The notes below the pieces were generated by a model. It did not search any database. It saw only the letters and a program-made list of their open reading frames with translations, and was not told the DNA's origin. Shown here piece by piece: positions 8,505 to 17,815 of a DNA stretch of 64,000 bases. Source of the stretch: Clostridium carboxidivorans P7. Its GTDB lineage: Bacteria > Bacillota > Clostridia > Clostridiales > Clostridiaceae. Position 1 is the first letter of the stretch. Every line of letters starts with the position of its first letter. Where the stretch lies: positions 1,426,001 to 1,490,000 of the forward strand of contig NZ_CP011803.1 in assembly GCF_001038625.1 (NCBI RefSeq), given 5' to 3'. The position numbers and the translations under genes are program-made.

Positions 8505-10337
8505 ATGGAGCTTTCTTCTGTATTTAAAATGGTGATTTTATCATCAGCTACAGCTAGCATAATTGCAATTATAATTTTAATTGTAAAAAAATTATTTAAA
8601 ACAAAACTTAACGTTACATGGCAGTATTACATCTGGTTTTTACTTATTATAAGATTGATTGTACCTAGTAGCTTTGAAACTCCAATAAGCAAATTTAATA
8701 TGGCTGCAGTAACTGAAAGGGTTGAAATATCTCAAAGTTTATTAAAAAATAGTAATAATCAGCAATATAATACCCAAGACAGCAATAAAGTTTCAAAAGT
8801 TAAGACGGAAGCAAAAAGTGATTTAAAAGAAACAAAGGATAAGGATTTCAAATACTACTTTAATATAGCAAGTATAGTATGGATTATAGGAGTTGTTTTA
8901 GCTTCAGTTGTCATATTCTTAATAAATGGATTACTTTTTGTAAAAGTAAATAAACAACCTATTTGTAAAGACCCAAATACAGTGAAAGTATTTGAAAAAT
9001 GCAAATCCATTATGAAAATTTCTAAATTTATACCAATTGTTTATGATAGATATGCAGGTACACCAGCACTTTTTGGATTAATTAAACCTAAAGTTTTAAT
9101 TAACCCAGATTTAATAAATAAACTTTCTTTTGAAGAAAAAAAATTTATTTTTCTGCATGAACTTTCACATTTTAGAAGAAAAGATGTATTTACAAGTTGG
9201 ATAATGATATTTTGTGGTGTAGTTAATTGGTTTAATCCTATAATATGGTTTTCTTTTCATAAAATGTGGGAAGATTGTGAGTTAGCTTGTGATGCTTATG
9301 TACTGTCTCATTTAGAAAATGAAGAACAAAAACAATATGGAAAAACAATTATAAGTTTAGCAAGCTTTGTTTCTCGTAATAAATGGATTCCTGGAACTAC
9401 AGGAATAATAAATGGTGAATCAAATATAAAGAGGAGGATAATTATGATAAAAAATTTTAAAAGAACATCATATAAATGGACAGCAATACCAATTTGCATT
9501 TTGGTAGCTTTGGGTATGATAGGTTTAACTAATTCACCTACTAAGGCTACCACCTTGAAAAATGAAGGAAATTTATTGCAAACCAAAGAAAGTAAAGAGA
9601 ATTATGTCAATATAGTTAAAGAATTTTTGCCTAAAAATTCAAATATAGTAACTACAGAAACTACAAAAGAAGCTGACAATGTTTTTGTAAAGGATTTGGA
9701 TAATGATGGTAAGGGTGAAATTGTAAGTGCTTACAAATTAGCTGGAGAAGATGAAAAAATAAATGTAATAGTTTTGAAGAAGACAGGAAAAAGTTGGGCT
9801 AAAATTTTAGATGAACCTGCAGAAGGATATAAAATAGAATCAGTTCTAACTGCAGATATAGATGGAGATGGCAAAGATGAAGTACTTATAAGTAAGAGAG
9901 TTGGAGGAACTTTAGCACAACTTTCTGTATACAAATTGAAAGATAATTTGTTAAATAAAATTTCAAATGAAGATGTGCAATATTCTAAGTTAGATATACT
10001 AAGTATTCCAGGGAAAAATTCAAAAGCTATAGCTACATGGATGCATGATACTGGAGAGGCTTATATAGTAGATGTTTTGAAATGGGATGGAAAAACCTTT
10101 GTTCCAGCACAAGATCTTTATGATAATTATTTCAAACAATCAGTTGTACCTTACTATGAACAAAAGGTAAAAACAATGCCTGAAGCAGGATTTTATTGGT
10201 ACTATTTAGCAGATGCGCAAATAAAGGCCAAGGATAAAAAAGCTGCACTACAATCAATAGAAAAGGGATTAAGTTTAAATAAAGGATATCCTTCAACGAA
10301 AGAATTCAATAAACTTAAAGAAAAAGTTGTCCAATAG
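8505..10337 (+). CDS. BlaR1-like M56 membrane metalloprotease with FG-GAP-like C-terminal domain
   Basis: The 610-residue sensor protease has several N-terminal membrane segments, then the zinc motif HELSH (H218, E219, H222) with the downstream ligand E259 in WEDCELACD. This is the M56 family that inactivates BlaI-type repressors. After a membrane segment near residue 330, the part outside the membrane is not the penicillin-binding serine domain of BlaR1. It holds two calcium-loop-like motifs, DLDNDGKGE (397-405) and DIDGDGKDE (451-459), as in FG-GAP/VCBS repeats, and a short helical tail resembling one TPR unit. The signal sensed is therefore probably not a beta-lactam. Confidence 0.88.
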   Translation: MELSSVFKMVILSSATASIIAIIILIVKKLFKTKLNVTWQYYIWFLLIIRLIVPSSFETPISKFNMAAVTERVEISQSLLKNSNNQQYNTQDSNKVSKVKTEAKSDLKETKDKDFKYYFNIASIVWIIGVVLASVVIFLINGLLFVKVNKQPICKDPNTVKVFEKCKSIMKISKFIPIVYDRYAGTPALFGLIKPKVLINPDLINKLSFEEKKFIFLHELSHFRRKDVFTSWIMIFCGVVNWFNPIIWFSFHKMWEDCELACDAYVLSHLENEEQKQYGKTIISLASFVSRNKWIPGTTGIINGESNIKRRIIMIKNFKRTSYKWTAIPICILVALGMIGLTNSPTKATTLKNEGNLLQTKESKENYVNIVKEFLPKNSNIVTTETTKEADNVFVKDLDNDGKGEIVSAYKLAGEDEKINVIVLKKTGKSWAKILDEPAEGYKIESVLTADIDGDGKDEVLISKRVGGTLAQLSVYKLKDNLLNKISNEDVQYSKLDILSIPGKNSKAIATWMHDTGEAYIVDVLKWDGKTFVPAQDLYDNYFKQSVVPYYEQKVKTMPEAGFYWYYLADAQIKAKDKKAALQSIEKGLSLNKGYPSTKEFNKLKEKVVQ

Positions 10338-10377
10338 TAGTATAATATAATGTATATTAATGAAATTAATATAATTT

Positions 10378-10431
10378 GATGGAATTTTACCTATAATTTT
10401 CAGTAAAATTCCATCTGAATTGATTTTTAAT
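10378..10431 (+). terminator. Terminator after the M56 protease gene
   Basis: A perfect 13-bp inverted repeat (10378-10390 with 10403-10415) around a 12-base loop, followed by TGAATTGATTTTTAATTTG. It lies 40 bases after the stop codon. The T-tract is interrupted, so it may be leaky. Confidence 0.65.
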
Positions 10432-10455
10432 TTGTAGGAGGAATTGTGGCAATAA

Positions 10456-11766
10456 ATGGTAGAAAGTATGGACAATAACGGTAAAAGTGCTAAAAAGCCA
10501 AAATTGAAGATAAATAAGAAAAAAATGGCAAGATCTTTGTGTATACTTGCTGTATTAATTTATATTATACGTATATCATGGATACATTTTTGGGTTAATA
10601 AGTATGATAAACTTATATATCCAGGGGTTAAAGTAGAAGGTATAAAGTTAAGTGGAAAGACTAATGAAGAAGCTGTAGCTGCATTAAAGCGTAACTATGT
10701 AAATGAAATATTTAAGAAAAATATAGTAATTAAAATTGAAGATAAAGTATATACAATAAACTATTCAAAGCTAAACATAAATTATAATATAGAGGATACC
10801 GTAAAAGATGCCTTTAAATATGGAAAAGACAAAGGTACTATTAATGACAAATATAAAATCATAAGAAGTGCTAAGGAAAAGCAGTTTAGCTTAAAGTATA
10901 ATTATGATAAAAAAGAAATTGAAGATACTGTATCTAAAATTCAACAACAATTTGATAAAAAACCAGTAGATGCTAAGATAACTAAGGATAAAGATGATGA
11001 ATTTAAGATTACTGCAGAAAAAGATGGGCAAGAGGTAGATAAAGACAAGCTTATTAAGGATATTGATGCAGGAATCAGCAACAAGGCCATTAAGGATGTA
11101 GTAGTTAATGCTTCATTGAAAAAAGTACAACCATCTGCAAAAAAATCAGATTTGCAAAAAATCGATACAAAAATATCTAGCTTTACTACTAATTTTGCTT
11201 CTTCTTCAGATAGTAGAGTTAATAATATTAATGTAGCTGCAAAGGCTTTAGATGGAACTACTATAATGCCAAAGGAAAAGTTTAGTTTTAATAGCATAGT
11301 AGGAGAAAGAACAGAAAAAAGAGGCTATCAAGCTGCAACTGTCATTGTAGGTGACAAATTAGAATCGGGTCTAGGTGGAGGAGTATGCCAAGTATCAAGT
11401 ACTCTTCATAATGCTGTAGTAAGAGCAGGTATAACACCAACAGAAAGGGATCATCATAATATACCTGTTAGTTATGTAGGGCTTGGAATGGATGCAACTG
11501 TGGATTATGGGAATATAGATTATAAGTTTAAAAATACATTGGATTATCCCATATATATAGAATGTATAGTAAAGGATAAAGATATAACCTTCAATATTTA
11601 CTCTAATTCAAAATTAAATGATAAGACCTATGATCTTGTAAACAGTGTTAAAACAGCAAATAAAGGTAATAAAACTATATGTACGGCAAAAGCATATAAA
11701 GTTACTTATGTAGATGGAAAAGAGGTTTCCAGACAAGAAATAAATAGCGATGATTATGTAAAATAA
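10456..11766 (+). CDS. VanW family membrane-anchored cell-wall protein
   Basis: The 436-residue protein has a cytoplasmic basic N-terminus, one membrane anchor at about residues 25-45, then a putative peptidoglycan-binding-like region (GVKVEGIKLSGKTNEEA...) and the VanW domain from about residue 235. The diagnostic stretch is GLGGGVCQVSSTLHNAVVRAG followed by ERDHHNIPVSYV. VanW domains occur widely in clostridial cell-envelope proteins and are not by themselves evidence of glycopeptide resistance. AGGAGG is 13 bases before the ATG at 10456; the ATG at 10468 is an alternative. The gene stands between two hairpins and appears monocistronic. Confidence 0.88.
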   Translation: MVESMDNNGKSAKKPKLKINKKKMARSLCILAVLIYIIRISWIHFWVNKYDKLIYPGVKVEGIKLSGKTNEEAVAALKRNYVNEIFKKNIVIKIEDKVYTINYSKLNINYNIEDTVKDAFKYGKDKGTINDKYKIIRSAKEKQFSLKYNYDKKEIEDTVSKIQQQFDKKPVDAKITKDKDDEFKITAEKDGQEVDKDKLIKDIDAGISNKAIKDVVVNASLKKVQPSAKKSDLQKIDTKISSFTTNFASSSDSRVNNINVAAKALDGTTIMPKEKFSFNSIVGERTEKRGYQAATVIVGDKLESGLGGGVCQVSSTLHNAVVRAGITPTERDHHNIPVSYVGLGMDATVDYGNIDYKFKNTLDYPIYIECIVKDKDITFNIYSNSKLNDKTYDLVNSVKTANKGNKTICTAKAYKVTYVDGKEVSRQEINSDDYVK

Positions 11767-11784
11767 GATTTTGCATAATGAAAT

Positions 11785-11833
11785 AGGGACTTTGAAAGAT
11801 TTTTTTGTTAAAATTTATCTTTCAAAAGTCCCT
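11785..11833. terminator. Hairpin between convergent genes
   Basis: Arms 11785-11800 and 11817-11833 form a 16-bp stem with one extra base on the right arm. It lies between the VanW gene and the DJ-1-like gene read from the other strand. T-runs are short on both sides, so it may serve both transcripts. Confidence 0.65.
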
Positions 11834-11840
11834 TGATTTA

Positions 11841-12419
11841 TTAAAATCCCATTAATCTTTTTACATTATTACAATTTTCCTTGGAGGTAAGTAATTCTAA
11901 AAGCTTAAAAGCTACATTAAAAGCAGTGGAAGGGTTATAGGAAGTTATTATGTTTTTATCTATGACAATTGGCTTATCAGGAATAACATTTACCCCAAAT
12001 TCAGATAATTGCTTTTGCCTTTTACCTAAATTATAGGTTGTGGCATTCCTACCATTTAAAACTCCACTTTTTCCAATAGGTAGTGCAGCAACACAAATAG
12101 AAGCTATTATTTTATCTGCTTTGTCAAATTCTCTTATTAAATTTAAAAAATCTTCACTAAAAGCATCTTCATAAAAGCCAGCTTCTTCAAACCCACCTGG
12201 AATAGCAACAGCATCAAACTCCTCTACATTTACTTCACTTAATAGCATTTCAGGAATTATTGTGAAGTTCCAAGTACATTTTAATCTTTCTCTCATTCCT
12301 GCAGTTACCAAAGTTGTAGTGCCATCACCTTCAAATTTATTCCATCCAAGAACATCTGTAAAAACGCTAGCTTCTACTGCTTCAAATCCATTGGCTAAAA
12401 GTAACAATATTTTTTTCAT
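11841..12419 (-). CDS. DJ-1/PfpI family protein
   Basis: The 192 residues form the flavodoxin-like DJ-1 fold. The nucleophile is C109 in ASICVAALPIG, the partner glutamate is E13 in ANGFEAVE, and the AIPGGFEEAG loop is at about 72-80. Members act as glyoxalases, deglycases, chaperones or proteases; the sequence does not decide among them. It is divergent from the LysR-type regulator at 12595, which may control it. An AAGGAG ribosome site precedes the ATG. Confidence 0.87.
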   Translation of the reverse strand: MKKILLLLANGFEAVEASVFTDVLGWNKFEGDGTTTLVTAGMRERLKCTWNFTIIPEMLLSEVNVEEFDAVAIPGGFEEAGFYEDAFSEDFLNLIREFDKADKIIASICVAALPIGKSGVLNGRNATTYNLGKRQKQLSEFGVNVIPDKPIVIDKNIITSYNPSTAFNVAFKLLELLTSKENCNNVKRLMGF

Positions 12420-12594
12420 TATAAAACATCTCCTTAATAATTTACTATATTATGTGAAGATCATGATCTAACATGGGTAGAGTATAACACTATATATATC
12501 ATCAGTAAAATTGAAATAATTGAAGTAAATAATCGAAATATATGATACTATAGTATTATAAAGTTATAGTATATATGGTAAGGGATGAGGATAG

Positions 12595-13485
12595 ATGGAA
12601 ATAAGACAATTACAAACTTTTTTAACTATTGCTGAATTAGGTGGATTTACAAAGGCTGCTGAACATTTGGGATATGCTCAATCTACTATAACAGCTCATA
12701 TTCAAATATTGGAAAATGAATTAGGTATAGTAGTATTTGATCGTCTTGGAAAGAAAATTGTTTTAACTGATGCAGGTAAAAGATTATTACCTAAGGTAAG
12801 ACAAATGTTAGAAATTTATAAAGACATTGAAAATATATCAGAAAATAACAATTGTATATCTGGGGATTTAGTTATAGGAGCAGGGGAATCCTTATCCATA
12901 TATAGATTAGGAGAAATTTTAAAGGAATATAGAAGAACTTTTCCTAAAGTAAATATTATTTTAAAAAATTCAATTTGTAGTGATTTAAGAAAAAGGTTGC
13001 ACAATGGTGAACTAGATGTTATTTTTACTATTGAACAGCAAATTAAAGATGAGGATTTAGTGATTAGAAATTTAAAAGATGAGAAGATGATGTTTATTTC
13101 AGCACCAGAAGTAGATTTAAGTTTCTTATATTCCAATGCTAAAAATAGTAGGGCAAAAGAGCCTATTATATTCAGTGAAAAGGGGTGCAGCTTTAGGATA
13201 TTTTTTGAGAATTATTTAAGGCAAAATAAAATTAAATATGCAAACCCATTAGAATTTTCAAGCATAGAAGCTACAAAGAAATGTGTTATGAATGGTCTTG
13301 GAATATCATTATTGCCATTTTATGCTGTTGAAAGTGAAATTGAGCAAGGAAACCTTAAAGGAGTGGAACTTCCGAAGTCCTATAATGATTTCCATACTCA
13401 ACTTATTTATCATAAAGATAAAAAAATATCTCAATTAATGAGTAAACTAATAGAAATTACCTTAAAATATTGTTGTAATTGGTGA
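12595..13485 (+). CDS. LysR-family transcriptional regulator
   Basis: The 296-residue regulator has an N-terminal winged helix (MEIRQLQTFLTIAELGGFTKAAEHLGYAQS, split over residues 1-30) and a C-terminal periplasmic-binding-protein-like effector domain. The ligand is not predictable. The 175-bp space shared with the divergent DJ-1-like gene includes a perfect palindrome ATACTATAGTAT just upstream, a possible operator. The DJ-1-like gene is the obvious candidate target. Confidence 0.93.
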   Translation: MEIRQLQTFLTIAELGGFTKAAEHLGYAQSTITAHIQILENELGIVVFDRLGKKIVLTDAGKRLLPKVRQMLEIYKDIENISENNNCISGDLVIGAGESLSIYRLGEILKEYRRTFPKVNIILKNSICSDLRKRLHNGELDVIFTIEQQIKDEDLVIRNLKDEKMMFISAPEVDLSFLYSNAKNSRAKEPIIFSEKGCSFRIFFENYLRQNKIKYANPLEFSSIEATKKCVMNGLGISLLPFYAVESEIEQGNLKGVELPKSYNDFHTQLIYHKDKKISQLMSKLIEITLKYCCNW

Positions 13486-13489
13486 TTTT

Positions 13490-14422
13490 TTATCCAGCCC
13501 ATCTGCACAGAATAATACCATTGAAATCACTAATGTAGTTTTCATTTCCCATAATTAAAATAAGTCTAGGCTGCTCTATTTTAAATTTATGGTTATGAAG
13601 CAAATGAGTACAAATATCATAGTTGTAAGTAGTACAATCTATTGATATACTTTTGTAATTTATGCTTTTTGCATATTTAATACAGTGATGTAGTAGAGAA
13701 TCTAAAGCATCCTTATAGTTAACATCAGAACTTATGCAAAGAAGGATTATCTCTAAACAATCAGTGGTATCTTCTCTTATGCTTTTATGATGACACAAAG
13801 CAAAGCCTTTAATTTCATCATTTTGTTTTAATACAAAAGCAGTTCCAAAATCGTTATGTTTTATTAAGTAAAGCTGAGAAGATAAATCCAAACCATTGGA
13901 TATTTTATTGGAAAGAGCTTTTATATCTTTTTTCAATTTTAAATAATTTGATTCATTAGAAACATCTATATTTGTTATTTCATATTTAGGATAGTAAGAA
14001 TAATTACAACAATCATCAAGTTGTTTTTTCATGTTTAAAGAAAGTTTAAGTGGTTTAAACCCCATACTCATATATAATCCCACATTATAACTGGATTCAG
14101 GCATGGTGTACAGGCCAATATTTTGAACTTTTACATCTTCTTTTAAAAATTTTATTGTATGATTGAGCAGTTCTTTACCAATACTTTGTCCGCGATATAA
14201 AGGATCAACTCCAAAACTACCAAACCATCCAAAGTTACCCCAAGTATGTATGAAATTATAGCCTACAACTTTATTATTGAGCTCATATACAATGCTAGCA
14301 CGATTACTTTTTTCTATATAGGCTTTAATTCCTTCAACGCTTCTTGGAGTACTAGCTTTAAAACATATTTTATCTATTCTTTGTATTTCAGGAATATGAT
14401 CAAAATTCATCTTTTTTATCAT
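13490..14422 (-). CDS. GNAT-family N-acetyltransferase (two GNAT-like halves)
   Basis: The N-terminal ~140 residues are a GNAT acetyltransferase with the acetyl-CoA loop region VDPLYRGQSIGKELLNHTI and the GLYMSMGFKPL terminus. The second half (about residues 150-310) keeps a weaker, GNAT-like pattern without a clear loop, so this may be a tandem-GNAT protein with one active half. The ATG at 14422 is preferred because AAAGGAG lies just before it. An upstream in-frame ATG at 14440 would place that site inside the coding region. Last gene of the nitroreductase-YciI-GNAT operon. Substrate unknown. Confidence 0.8.
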   Translation of the reverse strand: MIKKMNFDHIPEIQRIDKICFKASTPRSVEGIKAYIEKSNRASIVYELNNKVVGYNFIHTWGNFGWFGSFGVDPLYRGQSIGKELLNHTIKFLKEDVKVQNIGLYTMPESSYNVGLYMSMGFKPLKLSLNMKKQLDDCCNYSYYPKYEITNIDVSNESNYLKLKKDIKALSNKISNGLDLSSQLYLIKHNDFGTAFVLKQNDEIKGFALCHHKSIREDTTDCLEIILLCISSDVNYKDALDSLLHHCIKYAKSINYKSISIDCTTYNYDICTHLLHNHKFKIEQPRLILIMGNENYISDFNGIILCRWAG

Positions 14423-14439
14423 AGAATAGACTCCTTTCA

Positions 14440-14727
14440 TTAACTTATAAAATATTTAAATCTTTCATCATATTTTGTAGGTAAAAATTCAACTATTTCA
14501 TAATGAGCAATTTTTTGTGAGTAAAAAGGGTCTTCTTTTATTATTTCATTTACTTCACTGAGACTTTTTGCATTACATAGTATGACTCCACCTGTTCGTG
14601 GATTTTGTCTTCCAGAACATATAAACTTTTTTAGAGAATAATATTTTTCTAAATAATTTATATGAGAATTTAATGCTTTTTCAACTTCTTCAATAGGTTT
14701 TATATATTTTAAAAGTAAAATGTACAT
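14440..14727 (-). CDS. YciI-like protein
   Basis: The 95-residue small protein of the YciI/dimeric alpha-beta barrel family begins MYILLLKYIKPIEEV; SGRQNPRTGGVILCN and the terminal IVEFLPTKYDERF fit the fold. AAAGGAGGT lies nine bases before the ATG at 14727. A longer frame from 14769 would overlap the upstream nitroreductase and can be discounted. Family members are thought to act in small aromatic or halogenated compound metabolism, but no reaction can be assigned. Confidence 0.82.
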   Translation of the reverse strand: MYILLLKYIKPIEEVEKALNSHINYLEKYYSLKKFICSGRQNPRTGGVILCNAKSLSEVNEIIKEDPFYSQKIAHYEIVEFLPTKYDERFKYFIS

Positions 14728-14755
14728 AAATTTAGTACCTCCTTTAATGTTGACT

Positions 14756-15295
14756 TTACCAATTTTCATAATGCACTATTTCTTCAAGTTTTTTTCTTGG
14801 ACGGGGTTTAGGTTCTTCATCTGCATACCCAACAGTAAGAATACTAATTACATATTTATCAGAAGGTATATTTAGTATTGTTCTAATGTCCTCTTGAGTA
14901 AACCATGCTACCCAGCAAGTACCTAAATTCAAATTGGCAGCTTGAAGTGCAATGTGTTCTATGGCAATAGAAGTATCCCTGATTATTTGTTTAACTTCTT
15001 CCTCAGTGCTATTTTCGTTTAAATGCATGTGTGTACTTTCTTTTATTCTACAATTTATATCTGCAGCACATACAATAAAAACAGGAGCAGACATCATCCA
15101 TTTTTGATTGTGGGATGCTTCAGCTAATTTTTTTCTCATGGATTCAGATTTTACCACAATAAAATGCCAGGGTTGAGTGTTACTGCCGGAAGGTGCAAGT
15201 CTTGCACTTTCAAGTAATTCAATAATTTTTTCATCTTCAACAGGTTTATCTAGATATTTTCTTATGCTTCTGCGCGTTTTTATTTCATCAATCAT
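14756..15295 (-). CDS. Nitroreductase family flavoprotein
   Basis: FMN-dependent NAD(P)H oxidoreductase of 179 residues. The N-terminal FMN phosphate motif TRRSIRKY, the SGSNTQPWHF segment at about 37-46 and the ALQAANLNLGTCWVAWF helix are characteristic. First gene of a three-gene minus-strand operon with the YciI-like and GNAT genes. It is divergent from the MocR regulator, with a shared 203-bp promoter region. The natural substrate is unknown. Confidence 0.9.
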   Translation of the reverse strand: MIDEIKTRRSIRKYLDKPVEDEKIIELLESARLAPSGSNTQPWHFIVVKSESMRKKLAEASHNQKWMMSAPVFIVCAADINCRIKESTHMHLNENSTEEEVKQIIRDTSIAIEHIALQAANLNLGTCWVAWFTQEDIRTILNIPSDKYVISILTVGYADEEPKPRPRKKLEEIVHYENW

Positions 15296-15383
15296 TGTTA
15301 CACCTCTCTATTTAAGAAATTAATAGTTTTTATAAAAAATCCATATTTTTTATAAAATTCTAATACAGTTTCATTTTCTACAG

Positions 15384-15477
15384 GTACTCTTATTATTTTT
15401 ATAATGTGGTACAATTAAAGTGTAAAATATAATTAAATATAATACAATAGATGAAAATAATGATTGTACTGGTACAA
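15384..15477. promoter_or_regulatory. Direct GGTAC repeats in front of the MocR-type gene
   Basis: GGTACAA occurs at 15418-15424 and 15471-15477 in the same orientation, and a shorter GGTAC at 15383-15387. The last copy sits within TGTACTGGTACA. Direct repeats of this kind are common operators for MocR/PdxR regulators, and the space is shared with the divergent nitroreductase operon. The assignment is by pattern only. Confidence 0.4.
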
Positions 15478-15498
15478 AATGCAGAGGAAGGTGTGTAA

Positions 15499-16875
15499 AT
15501 GAGCAAATATAATGATATTGTAAATTACATAATAAGTGAAGTTGAAAACAAAAATTTGAAATACAAACAAAAGCTTCCTACAGTAAGAATGTTATCTGAA
15601 AAATTTGATTGCAGTAAAGCAACAGTAGTTAGAGCTTATGCTGAACTGGAAAAGGAACACGTAGTATATTCAATACCACAAAGTGGATATTATTTAGTGG
15701 AAAATAATGATGAATTAAATAGAAGCGTGCACACTGATATAATAAACTTTTCTTCAGCAGCTCCAGATAAAGGAATATTGCCTTATGAGGAATTTCAACA
15801 CTGTTTAAATAAAGCAATAGACATATATAAACAAACTCTTTTTGATTATTCAGATTCCAAGGGGCTTCCAAATTTAATAAGTGTACTTAGAGGGGAATTT
15901 CAGGAATATCAAATATTTTGTAGGGAGGAAAACGTTTTTATAACTTCCGGTTCTCAACAAGCAATAAATATTTTATTTAACATGCCTTTTCCCAATGGAA
16001 AAAATAATGTACTTGTAGAACAACCTACTTATAATGGTGCATTGAAATCATTGGAATTTAGCAGTGATCGTATTATTGGTATTCAGAGGAGCTTTAAAGG
16101 TATAAATTTAGATGAACTTGAAAGAAGGTTTGCAAATTGTAATATAAAGTGCTTTTATACCATACCAAGATTTCATAATCCATTAGGAACAAGCTATTCT
16201 GGTGAAGAAAAAAAGCAAATTTTAAAACTGGCAGAAAAATACGATGTATACATAATAGAAGATGATTACCTTGCTGATTTAGAAATTAAGAGCAATTCTT
16301 ATCCTATGTATTATGATGATATTTCCTCAAGAGTAATATATTTAAAAAGTTTTTCAAAAATATTACTACCAGGACTTAGAATTGCAGCAGTAGTACTGCC
16401 TAAAATTTTAACAAATGTGTTTAAAGAATATAAAAAGTGGGCAGATTTAAGCACTTCAGTATTATCTCAAGGAGCCTTGGAAATTTATATAAAAAGTGGT
16501 ATGTTTAAAGCACATGTTAAAAAAATTAGAAAAACTTATTCTGAAAGAATGAATTTAGTAAAAAAAGAATTAGCACAGGCAAATATGCCTTATTTAAAAT
16601 GTCATGTGCCTGATACTGGATTTTTTGCTTGTATTGAATTAATAGAGAATGTAAATGTAAGTAATATTATTAAAGAGCTTAGATACAGTAGTAATATATA
16701 TTTAGAAGATGTAGAAAAAAATTATTTAAAGGATTATTTCAATGATAATATTCTAAAAATAAGTATAGCAAGAGCTAATTCAGAAAATATAAAATCTGGA
16801 ATTCCAATTATTTTAGATAAAATATCTAAAATAAAAGAAGAAAAAAGTTTTTATAATGATGTTTTTAATATTTAA
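15499..16875 (+). CDS. MocR-type GntR/aminotransferase transcriptional regulator
   Basis: The 458-residue fusion has an N-terminal GntR winged helix (KLPTVRMLSEKFDCSKATV at about 25-43) and a class I aminotransferase-like domain. The pyridoxal-phosphate lysine lies in YLKSFSKILLPGLRIA near residue 285, preceded by the EDDYLADLE motif. MocR proteins use bound PLP or its adducts as a signal. It is divergent from the nitroreductase operon and followed by a HutD gene; either may be a target. GGAAGG lies upstream of the ATG. Confidence 0.92.
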   Translation: MSKYNDIVNYIISEVENKNLKYKQKLPTVRMLSEKFDCSKATVVRAYAELEKEHVVYSIPQSGYYLVENNDELNRSVHTDIINFSSAAPDKGILPYEEFQHCLNKAIDIYKQTLFDYSDSKGLPNLISVLRGEFQEYQIFCREENVFITSGSQQAINILFNMPFPNGKNNVLVEQPTYNGALKSLEFSSDRIIGIQRSFKGINLDELERRFANCNIKCFYTIPRFHNPLGTSYSGEEKKQILKLAEKYDVYIIEDDYLADLEIKSNSYPMYYDDISSRVIYLKSFSKILLPGLRIAAVVLPKILTNVFKEYKKWADLSTSVLSQGALEIYIKSGMFKAHVKKIRKTYSERMNLVKKELAQANMPYLKCHVPDTGFFACIELIENVNVSNIIKELRYSSNIYLEDVEKNYLKDYFNDNILKISIARANSENIKSGIPIILDKISKIKEEKSFYNDVFNI

Positions 16876-16995
16876 AATTTAATTTGAGATAAAGTCTAAA
16901 TTGGCTGTAAATCTTGTTTAGATTTATACATAAGAAATGGTGTCTATTGGATGAATTTTTTGCAGCATAGTCTGCAGTATAGGGGGATAAACATA

Positions 16996-17613
16996 ATGAT
17001 TTATGAAATTATTAAAAAAGAAAACCATAAAACCAGTGAATGGTCAGGAGGAACAACAACTCAGCTTTTAATTTATCCAAAGGAAGCTGTATATGGTGAA
17101 AGAAATTTTAAATGGCGTTTGAGTTCTGCAAAGGTTCAAATAGAGGAATCTACATTTACACATTTACCGGGAATATCCAGGATAATAATGATTTTAAAGG
17201 GTGAACTTGTTCTTAATCATGAAAATCATCATAATACTGTATTAAAAAAATTTGATCAGGACAGCTTTAGTGGAGATTGGAATACCAAGAGTTATGGAAA
17301 AGTAACAGATTTCAATTTAATGATGGCTGAAGGCTGTAGTGGAAAAGTGGAAGCTATTGAGATTAGTACAGAAGAAGCTAAAGAAATAGTGCTAGAAAAA
17401 TTACAAAGTAAAGATTATTCTATGTTAACAGAAGTATTTTATTGTGTGAGTGGACAAGTAGAAGTTTATGAAAGTAGCGGTAAGAATTTTAATTTAAGTG
17501 AAGGTGATTTATTGGCAGTAACAAAAAACAATGAAGAATTACAAGGTACACTTAAATTTACTAATGTGTCTGAAAAGAAAAGTGAAATAGTTAGAACTAT
17601 AGTGTATTACTAA
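16996..17613 (+). CDS. HutD/Ves family protein
   Basis: The 205-residue double cupin of the HutD family contains TSEWSGGTTTQLLIYP near the N-terminus and WRLSSAKVQIEESTFTHLPG. HutD is associated with histidine utilisation in other bacteria, but no hut genes are present here, so the role is open. The ATG at 16996 is chosen because AGGGGG lies about ten bases before it. An upstream in-frame ATG at 16951 has no ribosome site. It lies 120 bases after the MocR gene. Confidence 0.82.
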   Translation: MIYEIIKKENHKTSEWSGGTTTQLLIYPKEAVYGERNFKWRLSSAKVQIEESTFTHLPGISRIIMILKGELVLNHENHHNTVLKKFDQDSFSGDWNTKSYGKVTDFNLMMAEGCSGKVEAIEISTEEAKEIVLEKLQSKDYSMLTEVFYCVSGQVEVYESSGKNFNLSEGDLLAVTKNNEELQGTLKFTNVSEKKSEIVRTIVYY

Positions 17614-17815
17614 AAGATTAAATTGAGTCTTTTAAGGAATGTTTTTATTGAAATGTAATATAAATTATACTAAGGCAAAAATGAAATAAGGTGTGATAAA
17701 AGTGAATAATATCAAATTACCATGATTTATAGTAAAGTAAGTAATTAAAAGGGTTATGGAAATATGATTTGGAAAGGTATATTTAGCAAGGTAATGAAGG
17801 AGAGACTTATAAAAT

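Noticed and set aside
8114..10337. BlaI/BlaR1 pair as a beta-lactam resistance locus
   Set aside because: No penicillin-binding sensor domain and no beta-lactamase gene are present.
10456..11766. VanW protein as evidence of vancomycin resistance
   Set aside because: No vanHAX or vanRS genes are nearby, and VanW domains are common in clostridial envelope proteins.
12543..12554. ATACTATAGTAT palindrome as a defined LysR operator
   Set aside because: Short AT palindromes are expected by chance in such DNA; mentioned only as a possibility in the LysR entry.
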